From positions 3,100,001-3,164,000 of the forward strand of contig NZ_CP015401.2 of the NCBI RefSeq assembly GCF_001688725.2: DNA of 64,000 bases. Reading direction: 5' to 3'. The DNA comes from Bacteroides caecimuris. GTDB lineage: Bacteria; Bacteroidota; Bacteroidia; Bacteroidales; Bacteroidaceae. Below the pieces are notes generated by a model. The model was not told the DNA's origin. It did no database searches and saw nothing but the letters and a program-made list of their open reading frames with translations. Below are positions 8,798-18,804 of this stretch, in pieces; position 1 is the first letter of the stretch, and every line of letters begins with the position of its first letter. A program made the position numbers and the translations under genes.

Positions 8798-11773
8798 TTA
8801 TTTGTCGATATCCGGCATCAGGACGACTCCGAGCTTTTTCTTCCCATCCATCTTGACAATCATCGGTTTTTTAAAACGGACGTGACGAAGGTATTTTGTT
8901 TCTTCCACTGCCGGCTGTGCGTTGAGGAATTCCTGGTTATAAATCCCATCATTCATAAAGGCATTGATGGTGAAATAACCCACACCAAAAGAAGTCAAGT
9001 TCTGGAAGAAGTGCGTGCCTTGACTGGGGTCTACGCGATAGTTGGTCAATCCGGCTTCTACGATTACACGGGCGGCGGAGATGTGCGGCCACTTCACCGG
9101 GATACCCAGCCATGTGTCACTACTTCCCCAACGTCCCGGCCCGACAAGCACATAATTCTTGCCTTCGTTCAGGAATTGCTGGTTTATCTTTTCTATCTCC
9201 CAGGCAATAGTTTGATTATTCGAAGCACTGTAACCGTCGGTCTTGACATAGACAACATCACAAATGTCATTCATAATGCCATGCCCCAGTGAGTTATAAG
9301 AACGAAGCACTACATCCTCGTCCGGTATCTCGTTCAAATCTTCATCCAAAATTTCCTTGCTGTCTACGATGGGACGGATTTGCAGCAGATAGAACGTACC
9401 CGTCTTATCCTGCTCACGGCTTAGCGTAGCTGCAAATTCGATTTCAACAGGACGGCGCATCTCCTGTTCACTGTACTTCAACACTAATTGAAGAATACGT
9501 GCCAACGGGAAAACATCATGTTGCAGAATATTGGCAAACGTGATTACTTTACGTCCTCCCGGATACAAGCCATCCCGGATAATTTGGTCATACGGGTCGT
9601 ATGTGGAAGCGATGTAGCGCAAAGCCCCGTCATTTTCCGCCTCTTTCACGTGAAGCTTCAAGAGGTTGAAGCCATCGTCGATAGAGAAATCATGCCCTGC
9701 GTTCTTCAAGTCCAAAGCATAGAAACGGGTTTGTGTTTCTTTCAGAGCTATTTCCATTTCGCTGGTTTGCAATACCTGGTTCGGGTGATAAGGAGAGAAA
9801 CGGAGTGTCATGCCACCATCCACAATATATTTCCCTAATCCTAAAGCCAGGTTTACCGTTCCTTCTTCCGCCTTTTCATCGCCCAACGGATAATAATTCA
9901 ATGAACGGGCCACACCGGACATGGAAGGATAATAGCGGTCGCCATACTGATTACCCACCACTTCCTGCAAGATTACAGCCATTTTCTCCTGGTCGATTAC
10001 ATTCGAGGTAGCCTGCATATACGCCTTACTATCGCGGAAATAGACCGAAGCATATACCCCCTTGATAGCATCGGAAAGCATACGCAACATCTCATAGCGG
10101 TCGTCCAGATAAGGAACCATATATGTATTGTAGATTCCGGCAAAAGGCTGATAGTGAGAATCCTCTAATAAAGAAGAAGAGCGGATGGCAATCGGAGACT
10201 TCACTACATCAAAGAAAGTGAAGAAATCCTCTACCAGTCTGTCCGGCAATTTTGCTTTCAGGAAATATCTCAGAATCGTATCGTCGTCCGCATCCGAAAG
10301 GGCAATCTGATACAGATTATTGGCATCCATAAATTCATCGAACACATCCGTACAGAGCACCACCGTCTTGGGAATAGCAACCCGTGCATTCTCGAACTCG
10401 TCAAACTCCGGATGACGTTTCACCATATTGTCTATAAAAGCCAGTCCGCGTCCTTTTCCGCCTAATGAACCGTCGCCGATACGGGCAAAATTGGAGTAGC
10501 GGTCGAAACGGTCGCGCTTGAACACCGCCACGACCCCTTGATTCTTCATTTTGCGGTATTTTACGATAGCCTCGAAGATAATGCGGCGATGAGCATCCAC
10601 ATCTTGAAGACTGCTCCAGGTGATAGGCTTCAAGAATTCCGCCACAGGAAACATAGCCCGCGAATAAAGCCAACGGGACACGTGATTGCGGCTGATATGA
10701 TATAGGAAAGATTCGGCAGGCACGGCAAACAGGATATTCTGCAACTCCTTCAGATTACGAACGTGCGCTATCTCCTCACCCGTCTCAGGATTGCGGAAAA
10801 CAAAATCACCGAAACCGAAATTGTCAGAAACGATACGGCGCAAATCGACGTCCATCTTCTTCGAGTTCTTATCAATAAAGCTCGCACCGTATTTCGCTGC
10901 ATAAGAGGAGTTTTCCGATTCGGACGACTGGATAATCAAAGGAACAAACGGATCATTCTTGCGAATCTCGGCACATAACTTGATACCTGCCAGACCGTCT
11001 TTCTCCCCCCGTTCCACTTTCGGGAAACGCACGTCGGTGATTACACCTAATATATTATTCTGATATTTGTGATAAATCTCCATCGCTTCCTGATATGTAC
11101 GCGCCAACACGATTTTAGGACGCCCGCGCATACGAAGCGTACGTTGATGCGCATTCAGAGCTTCCGTAGAGAATTCCTGGCTTTGCTGCAACACGAACTT
11201 ATACAGATTCGGCAGAATGGAAGAATAGAAGCGTATACCATCTTCTACCAGCAGAATCAACTGCACGCCCACTTCCTGCACATCATGTTCCAGATTCATC
11301 TTATCTTCCATCAACTTGATGATAGACACCAACAGGTCGGTATTGCCCAACCAGCAGAACACGTATTCAAACGCGCTCAAATCCTCGTTGATGATTCGTT
11401 TCGTGATACCATGACTAAAAGGAGTCAGAATAACGATAGGAATATGCTCGTATTTCTCCTTGATATGCCGGCCGATGTCAAAACTGTCGTTATCCCCCGT
11501 ACCCGGCATACAAATCACCAGGTCGAATGACATATTCTCCAACTGAGCCAACGCTTCCTCTTCCGTAGACACCTGCGAGAACCGGGGCGGATAACGCAGA
11601 GACAATGAAGTATATTCATTGAAAATCTTCTCGTCAATGCGTCCGTCATCTTCGAGCATGAAAGCATCATAAGGGTTGGCTATTAACAACACGTTAAAAA
11701 TTCGCCGGGTCATTAAATTAGCAAATTGCGTATCTTTGAAGTAAAGCTGGTTTAATTTATATTTACTGAGCAT
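8798..11773 (-). CDS. Receiver domain fused to a PEP synthase/PPDK-type ATP-grasp domain
   Basis: 991 aa, cytoplasmic. Residues about 25-160 look like a degenerate receiver domain without a clear phospho-acceptor Asp. Residues about 165-320 form a second receiver with an insertion and the expected residues (VED acidic pair, Asp in GVITDVRFP, Ser in IIQSSES, Lys in FIDKNS). From about residue 430 there is a PPDK N-terminal ATP-grasp region (GSLGGKGRGLAFIDN, AIRSSSLLED, QIRPIV). I see neither the phospho-His swivel domain nor the PEP/pyruvate TIM barrel of true PEP synthase/PPDK. A conserved C-terminal region (VGPGRWGSSDTWLG) replaces them. It may be a phosphotransfer regulator or nucleotide-dependent kinase rather than a metabolic dikinase. 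Monocistronic, with its own promoter and terminator. Confidence 0.8.
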   Translation of the reverse strand: MLSKYKLNQLYFKDTQFANLMTRRIFNVLLIANPYDAFMLEDDGRIDEKIFNEYTSLSLRYPPRFSQVSTEEEALAQLENMSFDLVICMPGTGDNDSFDIGRHIKEKYEHIPIVILTPFSHGITKRIINEDLSAFEYVFCWLGNTDLLVSIIKLMEDKMNLEHDVQEVGVQLILLVEDGIRFYSSILPNLYKFVLQQSQEFSTEALNAHQRTLRMRGRPKIVLARTYQEAMEIYHKYQNNILGVITDVRFPKVERGEKDGLAGIKLCAEIRKNDPFVPLIIQSSESENSSYAAKYGASFIDKNSKKMDVDLRRIVSDNFGFGDFVFRNPETGEEIAHVRNLKELQNILFAVPAESFLYHISRNHVSRWLYSRAMFPVAEFLKPITWSSLQDVDAHRRIIFEAIVKYRKMKNQGVVAVFKRDRFDRYSNFARIGDGSLGGKGRGLAFIDNMVKRHPEFDEFENARVAIPKTVVLCTDVFDEFMDANNLYQIALSDADDDTILRYFLKAKLPDRLVEDFFTFFDVVKSPIAIRSSSLLEDSHYQPFAGIYNTYMVPYLDDRYEMLRMLSDAIKGVYASVYFRDSKAYMQATSNVIDQEKMAVILQEVVGNQYGDRYYPSMSGVARSLNYYPLGDEKAEEGTVNLALGLGKYIVDGGMTLRFSPYHPNQVLQTSEMEIALKETQTRFYALDLKNAGHDFSIDDGFNLLKLHVKEAENDGALRYIASTYDPYDQIIRDGLYPGGRKVITFANILQHDVFPLARILQLVLKYSEQEMRRPVEIEFAATLSREQDKTGTFYLLQIRPIVDSKEILDEDLNEIPDEDVVLRSYNSLGHGIMNDICDVVYVKTDGYSASNNQTIAWEIEKINQQFLNEGKNYVLVGPGRWGSSDTWLGIPVKWPHISAARVIVEAGLTNYRVDPSQGTHFFQNLTSFGVGYFTINAFMNDGIYNQEFLNAQPAVEETKYLRHVRFKKPMIVKMDGKKKLGVVLMPDIDK

Positions 11774-11825
11774 AAAGTCATCTCCTTTCTTATTTCAAAT
11801 CGTCTATCTACAGAATCACATTTTG

Positions 11826-11833
11826 CAAAGTTA
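11826..11833 (-). promoter_or_regulatory. Bacteroides -7 element for the receiver/PPDK gene
   Basis: TAACTTTG on the minus strand, matching TAnnTTTG, about 53 bp before the ATG at 11773. No clear -33 TTTG is seen at the usual distance. Confidence 0.5.
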
Positions 11834-11877
11834 ATTCTTTAAATCTCATTTTCCATCATCTTCTTTATAAAGTTTAC

Positions 11878-11907
11878 TTGTTTATCTCTTATTATTTTGT
11901 AGATTTG
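11878..11907 (+). promoter_or_regulatory. Bacteroides-type promoter for the prolyl oligopeptidase gene
   Basis: TTG (11878-11880) and TAGATTTG (11900-11907) are separated by exactly 19 nt, the canonical layout for the Bacteroides primary sigma factor. Transcription would start near 11914, leaving a leader of about 30 nt before the ATG at 11944. Confidence 0.7.
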
Positions 11908-11943
11908 TAACTTTAAGTTTATTCAAAAAGACTTTTTATTCAC

Positions 11944-14055
11944 ATGAAAAAAGCAACTTTATTAATGAGTGGAATCATGGTGATGTCATGCGCTCCCCAA
12001 CAAAAAAAGCTGGTCTACCCCGAGACGGCAAAGGTAGACACTGTAGATGTGTACTTCGGCACACAAGTTCCCGACCCTTACAGATGGTTGGAAAATGACA
12101 CCAGCGCAGCCACTACTGCCTGGGTAGAAGCACAAAACAAAGTAACGAATGAGTATCTTAGCCAGATCCCGTTCCGCGAAAACCTACTGAAACGATTGAC
12201 AACACTGGCCGATTACGAGAAGATCAGTGCTCCGATCAAGAAACATGGAAAGTATTATTTCAGTAAAAATGACGGTCTGCAGAACCAGAGTGTATTCTAT
12301 GTGCAGGATTCACTGGACGGAGAACCGCGTGTTTTTCTCGATCCGAACAAACTATCGGACGACGGAACAGTAGCACTGACCGGTCTTTATTTCTCAAACG
12401 ATGGCAAGTATACCGCTTACAGTATTTCACGCAGCGGATCGGACTGGTCTGAAATTTATGTAATGGATACCGAAAGCGGAAAACTACTGGAAGACCACAT
12501 CGAATGGGCCAAATTTACCGGTGCCGCCTGGCAGGGAGACGGTTTCTATTACAGCGCCTATGATGCACCATCCAAAGGAAAAGAGTTCTCCAACGTGAAC
12601 GAAAATCACAAAATCTATTATCACAAAATCGGTGAGCCACAGTCAAAAGATAAACTGATTTATCAGAATCCTGCTTATCCGAAACGTTTCTATACATCGA
12701 GCACCAATGAAGACGAACGGATTCTCTTCCTAACGGAATCCGGCGCCGGAAGAGGTAACAACCTGTTTATACAGGATTTGAAAAAGCCGAATTCACCCTT
12801 CATCCAGCTGACTACAGACCTCGACTACCAATATTACCCAATCGAAGTTATCGGCGACCAGATTTATATTTATACCAACTACGGTGCACCGAAAAACCGA
12901 ATCATGGTAGCCGACATCAACCGTCCGAAGCTGGAGGAATGGAAAGAGCTCGTACCCGAATCGGAAGCTGTTCTTTCAAATGCGGAAGTGATCGGTGGCA
13001 AGCTGTTCCTTACTTATGACAAAGATGCCTCGAACCACGCATACGTTTACGGTCTCGACGGTAAACAAATTCAGGAAATCCAACTGCCGTCACTCGGTTC
13101 CGTAGGCTTTAGCGGCAACAAAGACGACAAAGAATGTTTCTTCGGATTCACTTCATTCACCATACCGGGTGCTACCTACAAATACGACATGGAACAGAAT
13201 ACCTACGAACTATATCGTGCCCCGAAAGTACAATTCAACTCAGACGATTTTGTGACCGAACAAGTATTCTTCGCCAGCAAAGACGGCGTAAAAATTCCGA
13301 TGTTCCTTACTTATAAGAAAGAGTTGAAGAAAGACGGCAAAAACCCTGTATTCCTCTACGGATACGGTGGCTTCGGTATCAGCCTCAACCCGGGCTTCAG
13401 CGCCACACGTATTCCATTCCTCGAAAATGGGGGTATCTACGCACAAGTAAACCTGCGCGGTGGTAGTGAATACGGCGAAGACTGGCACGTAGCCGGAACT
13501 AAAATGCAGAAACAGAACGTATTCGACGATTTCATCTCTGCTGCCGAATATCTGATCGACCAGAAATATACGAATAAAGATAAAATCGCCATTGTAGGAG
13601 GTTCCAACGGTGGTCTGTTGGTAGGTGCCTGCATGACACAGCGTCCTGACCTGTTCCGTGTAGCGATCCCGCAGGTAGGTGTGATGGATATGCTCCGCTA
13701 CCATAAATTCACTATCGGCTGGAACTGGGCAAGCGATTACGGCACAAGCGAAGACAGCAAAGAGATGTTTGAATACCTCAAAGGCTACTCTCCACTGCAC
13801 AACCTGAAGCCGGGCACGAAATATCCGGCAACACTGGTCACTACCGCCGACCATGACGACCGTGTAGTCCCTGCCCACTCATTCAAGTTTGCCGCTACCC
13901 TGCAAGCCGACAACGACGGTACGAATCCGACACTGATTCGTATTGACAGCAAAGCCGGGCATGGCGCAGGCAAACCAATGGCTAAAGTACTGGAAGAACA
14001 AGCTGATATTTACGGATTCATCATGTATAATCTAGGAATGAGACCAAAATTCTAA
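11944..14055 (+). CDS. Prolyl oligopeptidase, S9A family, lipoprotein
   Basis: 703 aa. A short signal peptide ends in a lipobox (VMSCAP), so the enzyme is probably membrane-anchored and periplasmic or surface-exposed. The N-terminal half carries the family's PDPYRWLEN entry motif followed by a seven-bladed propeller; the alpha/beta hydrolase domain follows from about residue 430 (GYGGFGISLNP). The catalytic triad is visible: Ser554 in GGSNGGLL, Asp638/639 in ADHDDRVVP, His673 in KAGHGAGK, at almost the same numbers as in mammalian POP. It would cut short peptides after proline. It is flanked by its own promoter and a strong terminator, so it is probably a single-gene unit. Confidence 0.93.
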   Translation: MKKATLLMSGIMVMSCAPQQKKLVYPETAKVDTVDVYFGTQVPDPYRWLENDTSAATTAWVEAQNKVTNEYLSQIPFRENLLKRLTTLADYEKISAPIKKHGKYYFSKNDGLQNQSVFYVQDSLDGEPRVFLDPNKLSDDGTVALTGLYFSNDGKYTAYSISRSGSDWSEIYVMDTESGKLLEDHIEWAKFTGAAWQGDGFYYSAYDAPSKGKEFSNVNENHKIYYHKIGEPQSKDKLIYQNPAYPKRFYTSSTNEDERILFLTESGAGRGNNLFIQDLKKPNSPFIQLTTDLDYQYYPIEVIGDQIYIYTNYGAPKNRIMVADINRPKLEEWKELVPESEAVLSNAEVIGGKLFLTYDKDASNHAYVYGLDGKQIQEIQLPSLGSVGFSGNKDDKECFFGFTSFTIPGATYKYDMEQNTYELYRAPKVQFNSDDFVTEQVFFASKDGVKIPMFLTYKKELKKDGKNPVFLYGYGGFGISLNPGFSATRIPFLENGGIYAQVNLRGGSEYGEDWHVAGTKMQKQNVFDDFISAAEYLIDQKYTNKDKIAIVGGSNGGLLVGACMTQRPDLFRVAIPQVGVMDMLRYHKFTIGWNWASDYGTSEDSKEMFEYLKGYSPLHNLKPGTKYPATLVTTADHDDRVVPAHSFKFAATLQADNDGTNPTLIRIDSKAGHGAGKPMAKVLEEQADIYGFIMYNLGMRPKF

Positions 14056-14085
14056 AGCGGCACTTCCTATTTATAAACACATACA

Positions 14086-14132
14086 AGCCCCGTAACCTGT
14101 ATTTTACATTACAGGCTACGGGGCTTTGTGTT
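14086..14132 (+). terminator. Terminator of the prolyl oligopeptidase gene
   Basis: GC-rich stem from AGCCCCGTA to TACGGGGCT (14086-14125) with an inner CCTGT/ACAGG extension, followed by TTGTGTTTTT. It lies 30 bp past the stop codon. Confidence 0.85.
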
Positions 14133-14212
14133 TTTCAGCAGAAGAGACTGACATTTTATCATTATTTAATCAAAATATTCGCATCAAAACAAGCAACCTT
14201 GAAAAATTTTCC

Positions 14213-14220
14213 TATATTTG
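14213..14220 (+). promoter_or_regulatory. -7 element of gdhA
   Basis: TATATTTG, 51 bp before the gdhA ATG. No good -33 motif is present, so the promoter may need an activator. Confidence 0.5.
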
Positions 14221-14271
14221 CGGAGAGTTAGTTGACATTTTATCAGAATTAACCTTTTAAAATATAGTATC

Positions 14272-15609
14272 ATGAACATCCAGAAAATCATGTCCTCTTT
14301 GGAGGCTAAGCATCCCGGTGAATCTGAATATCTTCAAGCAGTGAAGGAAGTTCTTCTTTCCATCGAAGATATATACAATCAACATCCTGAATTTGAAAAA
14401 GCTAAAATCATAGAAAGATTGGTAGAACCCGACCGTATCTTCACTTTCCGTGTAACGTGGGTGGATGATAAAGGTGAGGTGCAGACCAACCTCGGTTATC
14501 GTGTACAATTCAATAATGCGATCGGTCCTTATAAAGGCGGTATCCGTTTCCATGCTTCCGTCAATCTTTCCATTCTGAAATTCCTCGGTTTCGAACAGAC
14601 ATTCAAAAATGCACTGACCACGCTGCCTATGGGTGGTGGAAAAGGAGGTTCCGATTTCTCTCCACGCGGTAAGAGTGATGCTGAAATCATGCGTTTCTGC
14701 CAAGCCTTCATGTTGGAACTGTGGCGTCACCTCGGACCGGATATGGATGTACCTGCCGGTGATATCGGCGTAGGCGGACGCGAAGTAGGCTATATGTTCG
14801 GTATGTATAAGAAACTGACTCGCGAATTTACAGGCACATTCACCGGCAAGGGATTAGAATTCGGAGGCTCGTTGATTCGCCCGGAAGCTACCGGTTTCGG
14901 TGGTCTGTATTTTGTAAATCAGATGCTACAAGCGAAAGGTATTGATATAAAAGGTAAGACAGTCGCTATTTCCGGTTTCGGCAACGTTGCATGGGGAGCA
15001 GCTACCAAAGCTACCGAACTGGGTGCCAAAGTGATTACAATTTCCGGTCCGGACGGATATATCTACGATCCGGATGGTATCAGCGGCGAAAAAATAGACT
15101 ATATGCTCGAACTTCGTTCTTCGGGTAATGACATTGTTGCACCTTATGCAGAACAATATCCAAATGCTACCTTTGTAGAAGGAAAGCGCCCATGGGAAGT
15201 GAAAGCAGACATCGCACTTCCTTGTGCTACCCAAAATGAATTAAATGGAGAAGATGCTCAAAATCTCATAAAAAATGACGTACTTTGCGTCGGAGAAATT
15301 TCCAACATGGGATGTACTCCCGAAGCAATCGACCTCTTTATTGAACATAAGATAATGTATGCTCCGGGTAAAGCGGTCAACGCAGGCGGTGTTGCCACTT
15401 CCGGTCTGGAAATGTCTCAAAACGCAATGCACCTAAGCTGGAGTGCTGCCGAAGTGGACGAAAAGCTCCATGCAATCATGCACGGCATCCATGCACAATG
15501 CGTGAAGTACGGCACGGAACCCGACGGATACATTAATTATGTGAAGGGTGCCAACATTGCCGGATTTATGAAAGTAGCTCACGCAATGATGGGACAAGGC
15601 GTTATTTAG
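14272..15609 (+). CDS. gdhA: Glutamate dehydrogenase (hexameric, NADP-type)
   Basis: 445 aa, the usual length of bacterial hexameric GDH. It interconverts glutamate and 2-oxoglutarate plus ammonium and is a main ammonium-assimilation route in Bacteroides. The glutamate-site signature PMGGGKGGSDF (Lys about residue 124) and the PAGDIGVGGREVG segment are intact. A Rossmann nucleotide-binding motif (AISGFGNVAWGAA) follows at about residue 234. Cofactor choice is inferred from similarity to NADP-type enzymes. It has its own -7 element upstream and a hairpin terminator downstream. Confidence 0.95.
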   Translation: MNIQKIMSSLEAKHPGESEYLQAVKEVLLSIEDIYNQHPEFEKAKIIERLVEPDRIFTFRVTWVDDKGEVQTNLGYRVQFNNAIGPYKGGIRFHASVNLSILKFLGFEQTFKNALTTLPMGGGKGGSDFSPRGKSDAEIMRFCQAFMLELWRHLGPDMDVPAGDIGVGGREVGYMFGMYKKLTREFTGTFTGKGLEFGGSLIRPEATGFGGLYFVNQMLQAKGIDIKGKTVAISGFGNVAWGAATKATELGAKVITISGPDGYIYDPDGISGEKIDYMLELRSSGNDIVAPYAEQYPNATFVEGKRPWEVKADIALPCATQNELNGEDAQNLIKNDVLCVGEISNMGCTPEAIDLFIEHKIMYAPGKAVNAGGVATSGLEMSQNAMHLSWSAAEVDEKLHAIMHGIHAQCVKYGTEPDGYINYVKGANIAGFMKVAHAMMGQGVI

Positions 15610-15644
15610 AAGACTTTGTTTAGTTGTATTTGTATTTGTGGTTT

Positions 15645-15690
15645 GCGCTGCTCGCCCCCTGTGACAGGACGCGGGTAGCGCTATTTTTTT
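15645..15690 (+). terminator. Terminator of gdhA
   Basis: Stem GCGCTGCTCGC with GCGGGTAGCGC (paired with two G-U wobbles) plus an inner CCTGT/ACAGG pair, followed by TATTTTTTTG. It starts 36 bp after the gdhA stop. Confidence 0.75.
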
Positions 15691-15720
15691 GAAATTAACA
15701 ATATTTTCGCTGGAATTAAT

Positions 15721-15728
15721 TATCTTTG
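15721..15728 (+). promoter_or_regulatory. -7 element of the M24 peptidase gene
   Basis: TATCTTTG just after the gdhA terminator, implying a leader of about 107 nt before the ATG at 15842. The leader is AT-rich and I see no riboswitch-like structure in it. Confidence 0.5.
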
Positions 15729-15841
15729 TGGCATAATAGGTTAAATAATGGTTTGTGAATTTATTATATCAAATCAATAACTCACAACTAATAATCTACC
15801 ATTACCAGTTTTGTAATTAATAATCATGTAATAAATAAAAA

Positions 15842-17005
15842 ATGCTACAACCCGAATTGAAATTTCGCCGTGACAAGATTCGCAGTCTGATGGTGTCACA
15901 GGGCATTGATGCCGCACTTATTACTTGTAATACAAATTTAATTTACACGTATGGCTGTGTAGTCAGTGGCTATCTTTACCTTCCCCTTCATTCGCCTGCA
16001 CTCTTGTTTTTCAAACGCCCTAATACTATCACAGGAGAACATTCGTTCCCTATTCGCAAACCGGAACAAATCGTTGACCTGTTGAAAGAACAAGGATTGC
16101 CGATGCCAACCAAACTGATGTTAGAAGGTGACGAGCTCCCTTATACGGAATATTGCCGTCTGGCCAGCCTGTTTCCGGAAGCAGAAGTTGTAAATGGCAC
16201 CCCGTTGATTCGTCAGGCACGCAGCGTAAAAACACCTGTAGAAATTGAAATGTTCCGCCGTTCGGGCATTGCCCACGCCAAGGCATACGAGCAGATTCCA
16301 AGCGTATATTGCCCCGGTATGACAGACATTGAGTTTTCCATTGAAATAGAACGCCTGATGCGCCTGCAAGGTTGCCTCGGAATTTTCCGGGTATTCGGAC
16401 GCAGCATGGAAATATTCATGGGTAGCGTACTGACCGGAGACAACGCCGGATACCCCTCTCCTTATGATTTTGCTTTAGGTGGACAAGGACTTGATCCTGC
16501 TTTGCCGGGAGGAGCGAATAAAACTCCGCTAAAGGAAGGTCAGAGTGTTATGGTGGATTTGGGAGGTAATTTCAACGGCTATATGAACGACATGAGCCGT
16601 GTATTCTCAATAGGCAAGCTGCCCGAAGAGGCTTACACCGCCCATCAGGTTTGTTTGGACATTCAAGAAAAGATTGCTTCCATCGCCAAACCGGGCATTG
16701 CTTGCGAAGTGCTCTATGACACAGCTGTCGAAGTAGCCAAAGAAGCCGGATTTGCCGACAAGTTCATGGGAACAGGACAACAAGCCAAGTTTATCGGCCA
16801 CGGTATCGGACTCGAAATTAATGAAGCTCCGGTATTGGCTCCCCGCATGAAACAACAATTAGAACCGGGAATGGTCTTTGCTCTCGAACCGAAAATCGTT
16901 ATTCCGGGTGTAGGTCCCGTAGGTATTGAAAACTCTTGGGTAGTAACCAATGAAGGAGTAGAAAAACTGACAAACTGCAATGAAGAAATCATTGAATTAA
17001 GTTAA
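15842..17005 (+). CDS. M24 family metallopeptidase (Xaa-Pro aminopeptidase-like)
   Basis: 387 aa, no signal peptide, cytoplasmic. An N-terminal creatinase-like domain (residues about 1-135) precedes a pita-bread catalytic domain. All five metal ligands can be placed: Asp239 in MVDLGG, Asp250 in NDMSR, His320 in GHGIG, Glu349 in ALEPK, Glu363 in GIENS. This fits a dinuclear-metal aminopeptidase removing an N-terminal residue before proline; the exact substrate is unknown. Downstream (17058-17162) is a pair of dispersed repeats, and the next gene is convergent. Confidence 0.9.
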   Translation: MLQPELKFRRDKIRSLMVSQGIDAALITCNTNLIYTYGCVVSGYLYLPLHSPALLFFKRPNTITGEHSFPIRKPEQIVDLLKEQGLPMPTKLMLEGDELPYTEYCRLASLFPEAEVVNGTPLIRQARSVKTPVEIEMFRRSGIAHAKAYEQIPSVYCPGMTDIEFSIEIERLMRLQGCLGIFRVFGRSMEIFMGSVLTGDNAGYPSPYDFALGGQGLDPALPGGANKTPLKEGQSVMVDLGGNFNGYMNDMSRVFSIGKLPEEAYTAHQVCLDIQEKIASIAKPGIACEVLYDTAVEVAKEAGFADKFMGTGQQAKFIGHGIGLEINEAPVLAPRMKQQLEPGMVFALEPKIVIPGVGPVGIENSWVVTNEGVEKLTNCNEEIIELS

Positions 17006-17057
17006 ACAAGTGCGGTTTTAAATTAAAACTAGTTCGTTTCGATACGGTTTTTGATTC

Positions 17058-17162
17058 TTTTCACCACAGAGAACACTAAGGAAACAGAGGTTACAGTCAT
17101 CTCTGAATTAGGATTTTGAAGCCTTTGTCTTCTCTGTGTCCTTTGTGTCCTCTGTGGTGAAA
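17058..17162. repeat. Inverted pair of the TTCACCACAGAG dispersed repeat
   Basis: Left arm 17058-17090 starts TTTTCACCACAGAG. Right arm 17122-17162 is its imperfect reverse complement, ending CTCTGTGGTGAAAT. The pair lies between convergent genes and could fold as a terminator for both. Single copies of the same motif occur at 19651, 21491 and 59868. Confidence 0.65.
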
Positions 17163-17207
17163 TAATTCATTTATAAAATAGATATGAACTATTCAACTAC
17201 CCCTATA

Positions 17208-18641
17208 TCAGCGCACCGGCGTCAGCCCCATCTTCTTAGCCCGCTCCAGCATGAAAGCATGAGCAGCCTCATATTCGTTCGGAATCACTCCATCCAAGAT
17301 AGCATCCTTTATAGCACTTTTCAGAGCACCGACTTCACGACAAGGTTCCAAACCGAAAGTCTCCATAATTTCTTCTCCGCTCACGGGTGGCTGGAAGTTA
17401 CGGACACGGTCTTTCTCTTCCAAATCCTTCAGTTTTTGTCGAACCAACTGGAAGTTATTCAGGAAACGTTGCTTACGTTCCATATTCTTGGAAGTAATAT
17501 CCGCTTCGCAGAGCATCATCAAATCGTCAATGTCATCTCCCGCTTCAAAGAGCAGACGGCGTACAGCCGAGTCTGTCACCACATCATCCGCGATAACAAT
17601 CGGACGCATGTGCAGGCTAACTAGCTTCTGTACATACTTCATCTTCTCATTCATTGGCAGTTTCATTTTACGGAAGATATTCGGAATCATCTTTTCACCA
17701 ATAAAGTTATGGTTGTGGAACGTCCATCCCGCTTTAGGCTCCCAACGTTTCGTGACAGGCTTGGCAATGTCATGCAGCAAAGCAGCCCAGCGTAACCAAA
17801 GGTTATCAGTCTTCTTGCTGATATTATCCAGCACTTCCAATGTATGATAAAAATTATCCTTATGCGAACGTCCGTTCCGTGTTTCCACTCCCTGCAAGGC
17901 AGCAAATTCCGGGAAAATCAACGGCAGCAAACCGCTACGTTCCAAATCAATAAAACCTTTCGAGGGAATCGGAGAAAGAATAATCTTATTCAGTTCGTCC
18001 GCAATACGCTCGCGGGAGATGATTTCAATCCGTTCTTTATTCCGGCAAAGCGATTCGAAAGTATCATCGTCAATGTAAAAGCCCAGCTGCGTAGCAAAAC
18101 GGATGCAACGCATCATGCGCAAAGGATCATCGCTGAAAGTGATATCCGGGTCGAGCGGAGTGCGGATTGTCTTTTCCTTCATATCCTCCATGCCTCCGAA
18201 CGGGTCTACCAGTTCGCCGAAACGTGCCTTATTGAGACATACGGCAAGAGCATTGATCGTGAAATCACGACGGTTCTGATCGTCTTCCAGCGTACCGTCT
18301 TCAACAATCGGTTTGCGCGAATCCCGTTGATAAGACTCCTTACGGGCACCTACAAACTCTACTTCCGTACCTCTGTATTTTACTTGTGCTGTCCCGAAAT
18401 TCTTGAAAACAGAGACATGAGCACCACGTCCCAACCGTTTTCCAAGGGCTTCTGCCATTGCAATTCCACTTCCTACAACTACTACATCTATATCTTTAGA
18501 GGGACGTTGCAGAAAAATATCACGAACGTAACCACCTACCACATAACACTCCATGCCGAGCGCATCGGCCGTTTCGGCTATCTGTCCGAAGATGGGTTCG
18601 CTAAAATACTGCTTCAATTCCTCTTGAGTCAACTCTATCAT
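17208..18641 (-). CDS. cca: CCA tRNA nucleotidyltransferase with HD domain
   Basis: 477 aa. The class II nucleotidyltransferase head is clear: GGYVRD, metal-binding DID in PSKDIDVVV, and RRDFTINAL. It is followed by the RNA-binding neck and an HD phosphohydrolase domain ([12 protein letters not shown], about residue 285). It adds or repairs the 3' CCA of tRNAs. The tRNA-Ser gene at 53445-53532 lacks an encoded CCA, so this activity is needed. A -7-like TAATTTTG lies at 18669-18676 on the minus strand, 28 bp before the start. Poly(A) polymerase is a possible alternative, but the architecture favours Cca. Confidence 0.9.
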   Translation of the reverse strand: MIELTQEELKQYFSEPIFGQIAETADALGMECYVVGGYVRDIFLQRPSKDIDVVVVGSGIAMAEALGKRLGRGAHVSVFKNFGTAQVKYRGTEVEFVGARKESYQRDSRKPIVEDGTLEDDQNRRDFTINALAVCLNKARFGELVDPFGGMEDMKEKTIRTPLDPDITFSDDPLRMMRCIRFATQLGFYIDDDTFESLCRNKERIEIISRERIADELNKIILSPIPSKGFIDLERSGLLPLIFPEFAALQGVETRNGRSHKDNFYHTLEVLDNISKKTDNLWLRWAALLHDIAKPVTKRWEPKAGWTFHNHNFIGEKMIPNIFRKMKLPMNEKMKYVQKLVSLHMRPIVIADDVVTDSAVRRLLFEAGDDIDDLMMLCEADITSKNMERKQRFLNNFQLVRQKLKDLEEKDRVRNFQPPVSGEEIMETFGLEPCREVGALKSAIKDAILDGVIPNEYEAAHAFMLERAKKMGLTPVR

Positions 18642-18689
18642 TCTTTTTAGTTATAAGTTTTGAGGGGACAAAATTACAAAAATAAGGGA

Positions 18690-18705
18690 TATATTTGTAT
18701 TTTTG
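18690..18705 (+). promoter_or_regulatory. Tandem -7 elements for the 18805 lipoprotein
   Basis: Two overlapping-register matches, TATATTTG (18690-18697) and TATTTTTG (18698-18705), about 100 bp before the ATG at 18805. Confidence 0.4.
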
Positions 18706-18804
18706 CCGCTAATAAAGTGAATGAAGAACAGAACGATGAACAGTGAATGGCAAACGGACACTGCTTATTCATGTAAATAATAAAATTAGTAAATAGAATT
18801 TGTG

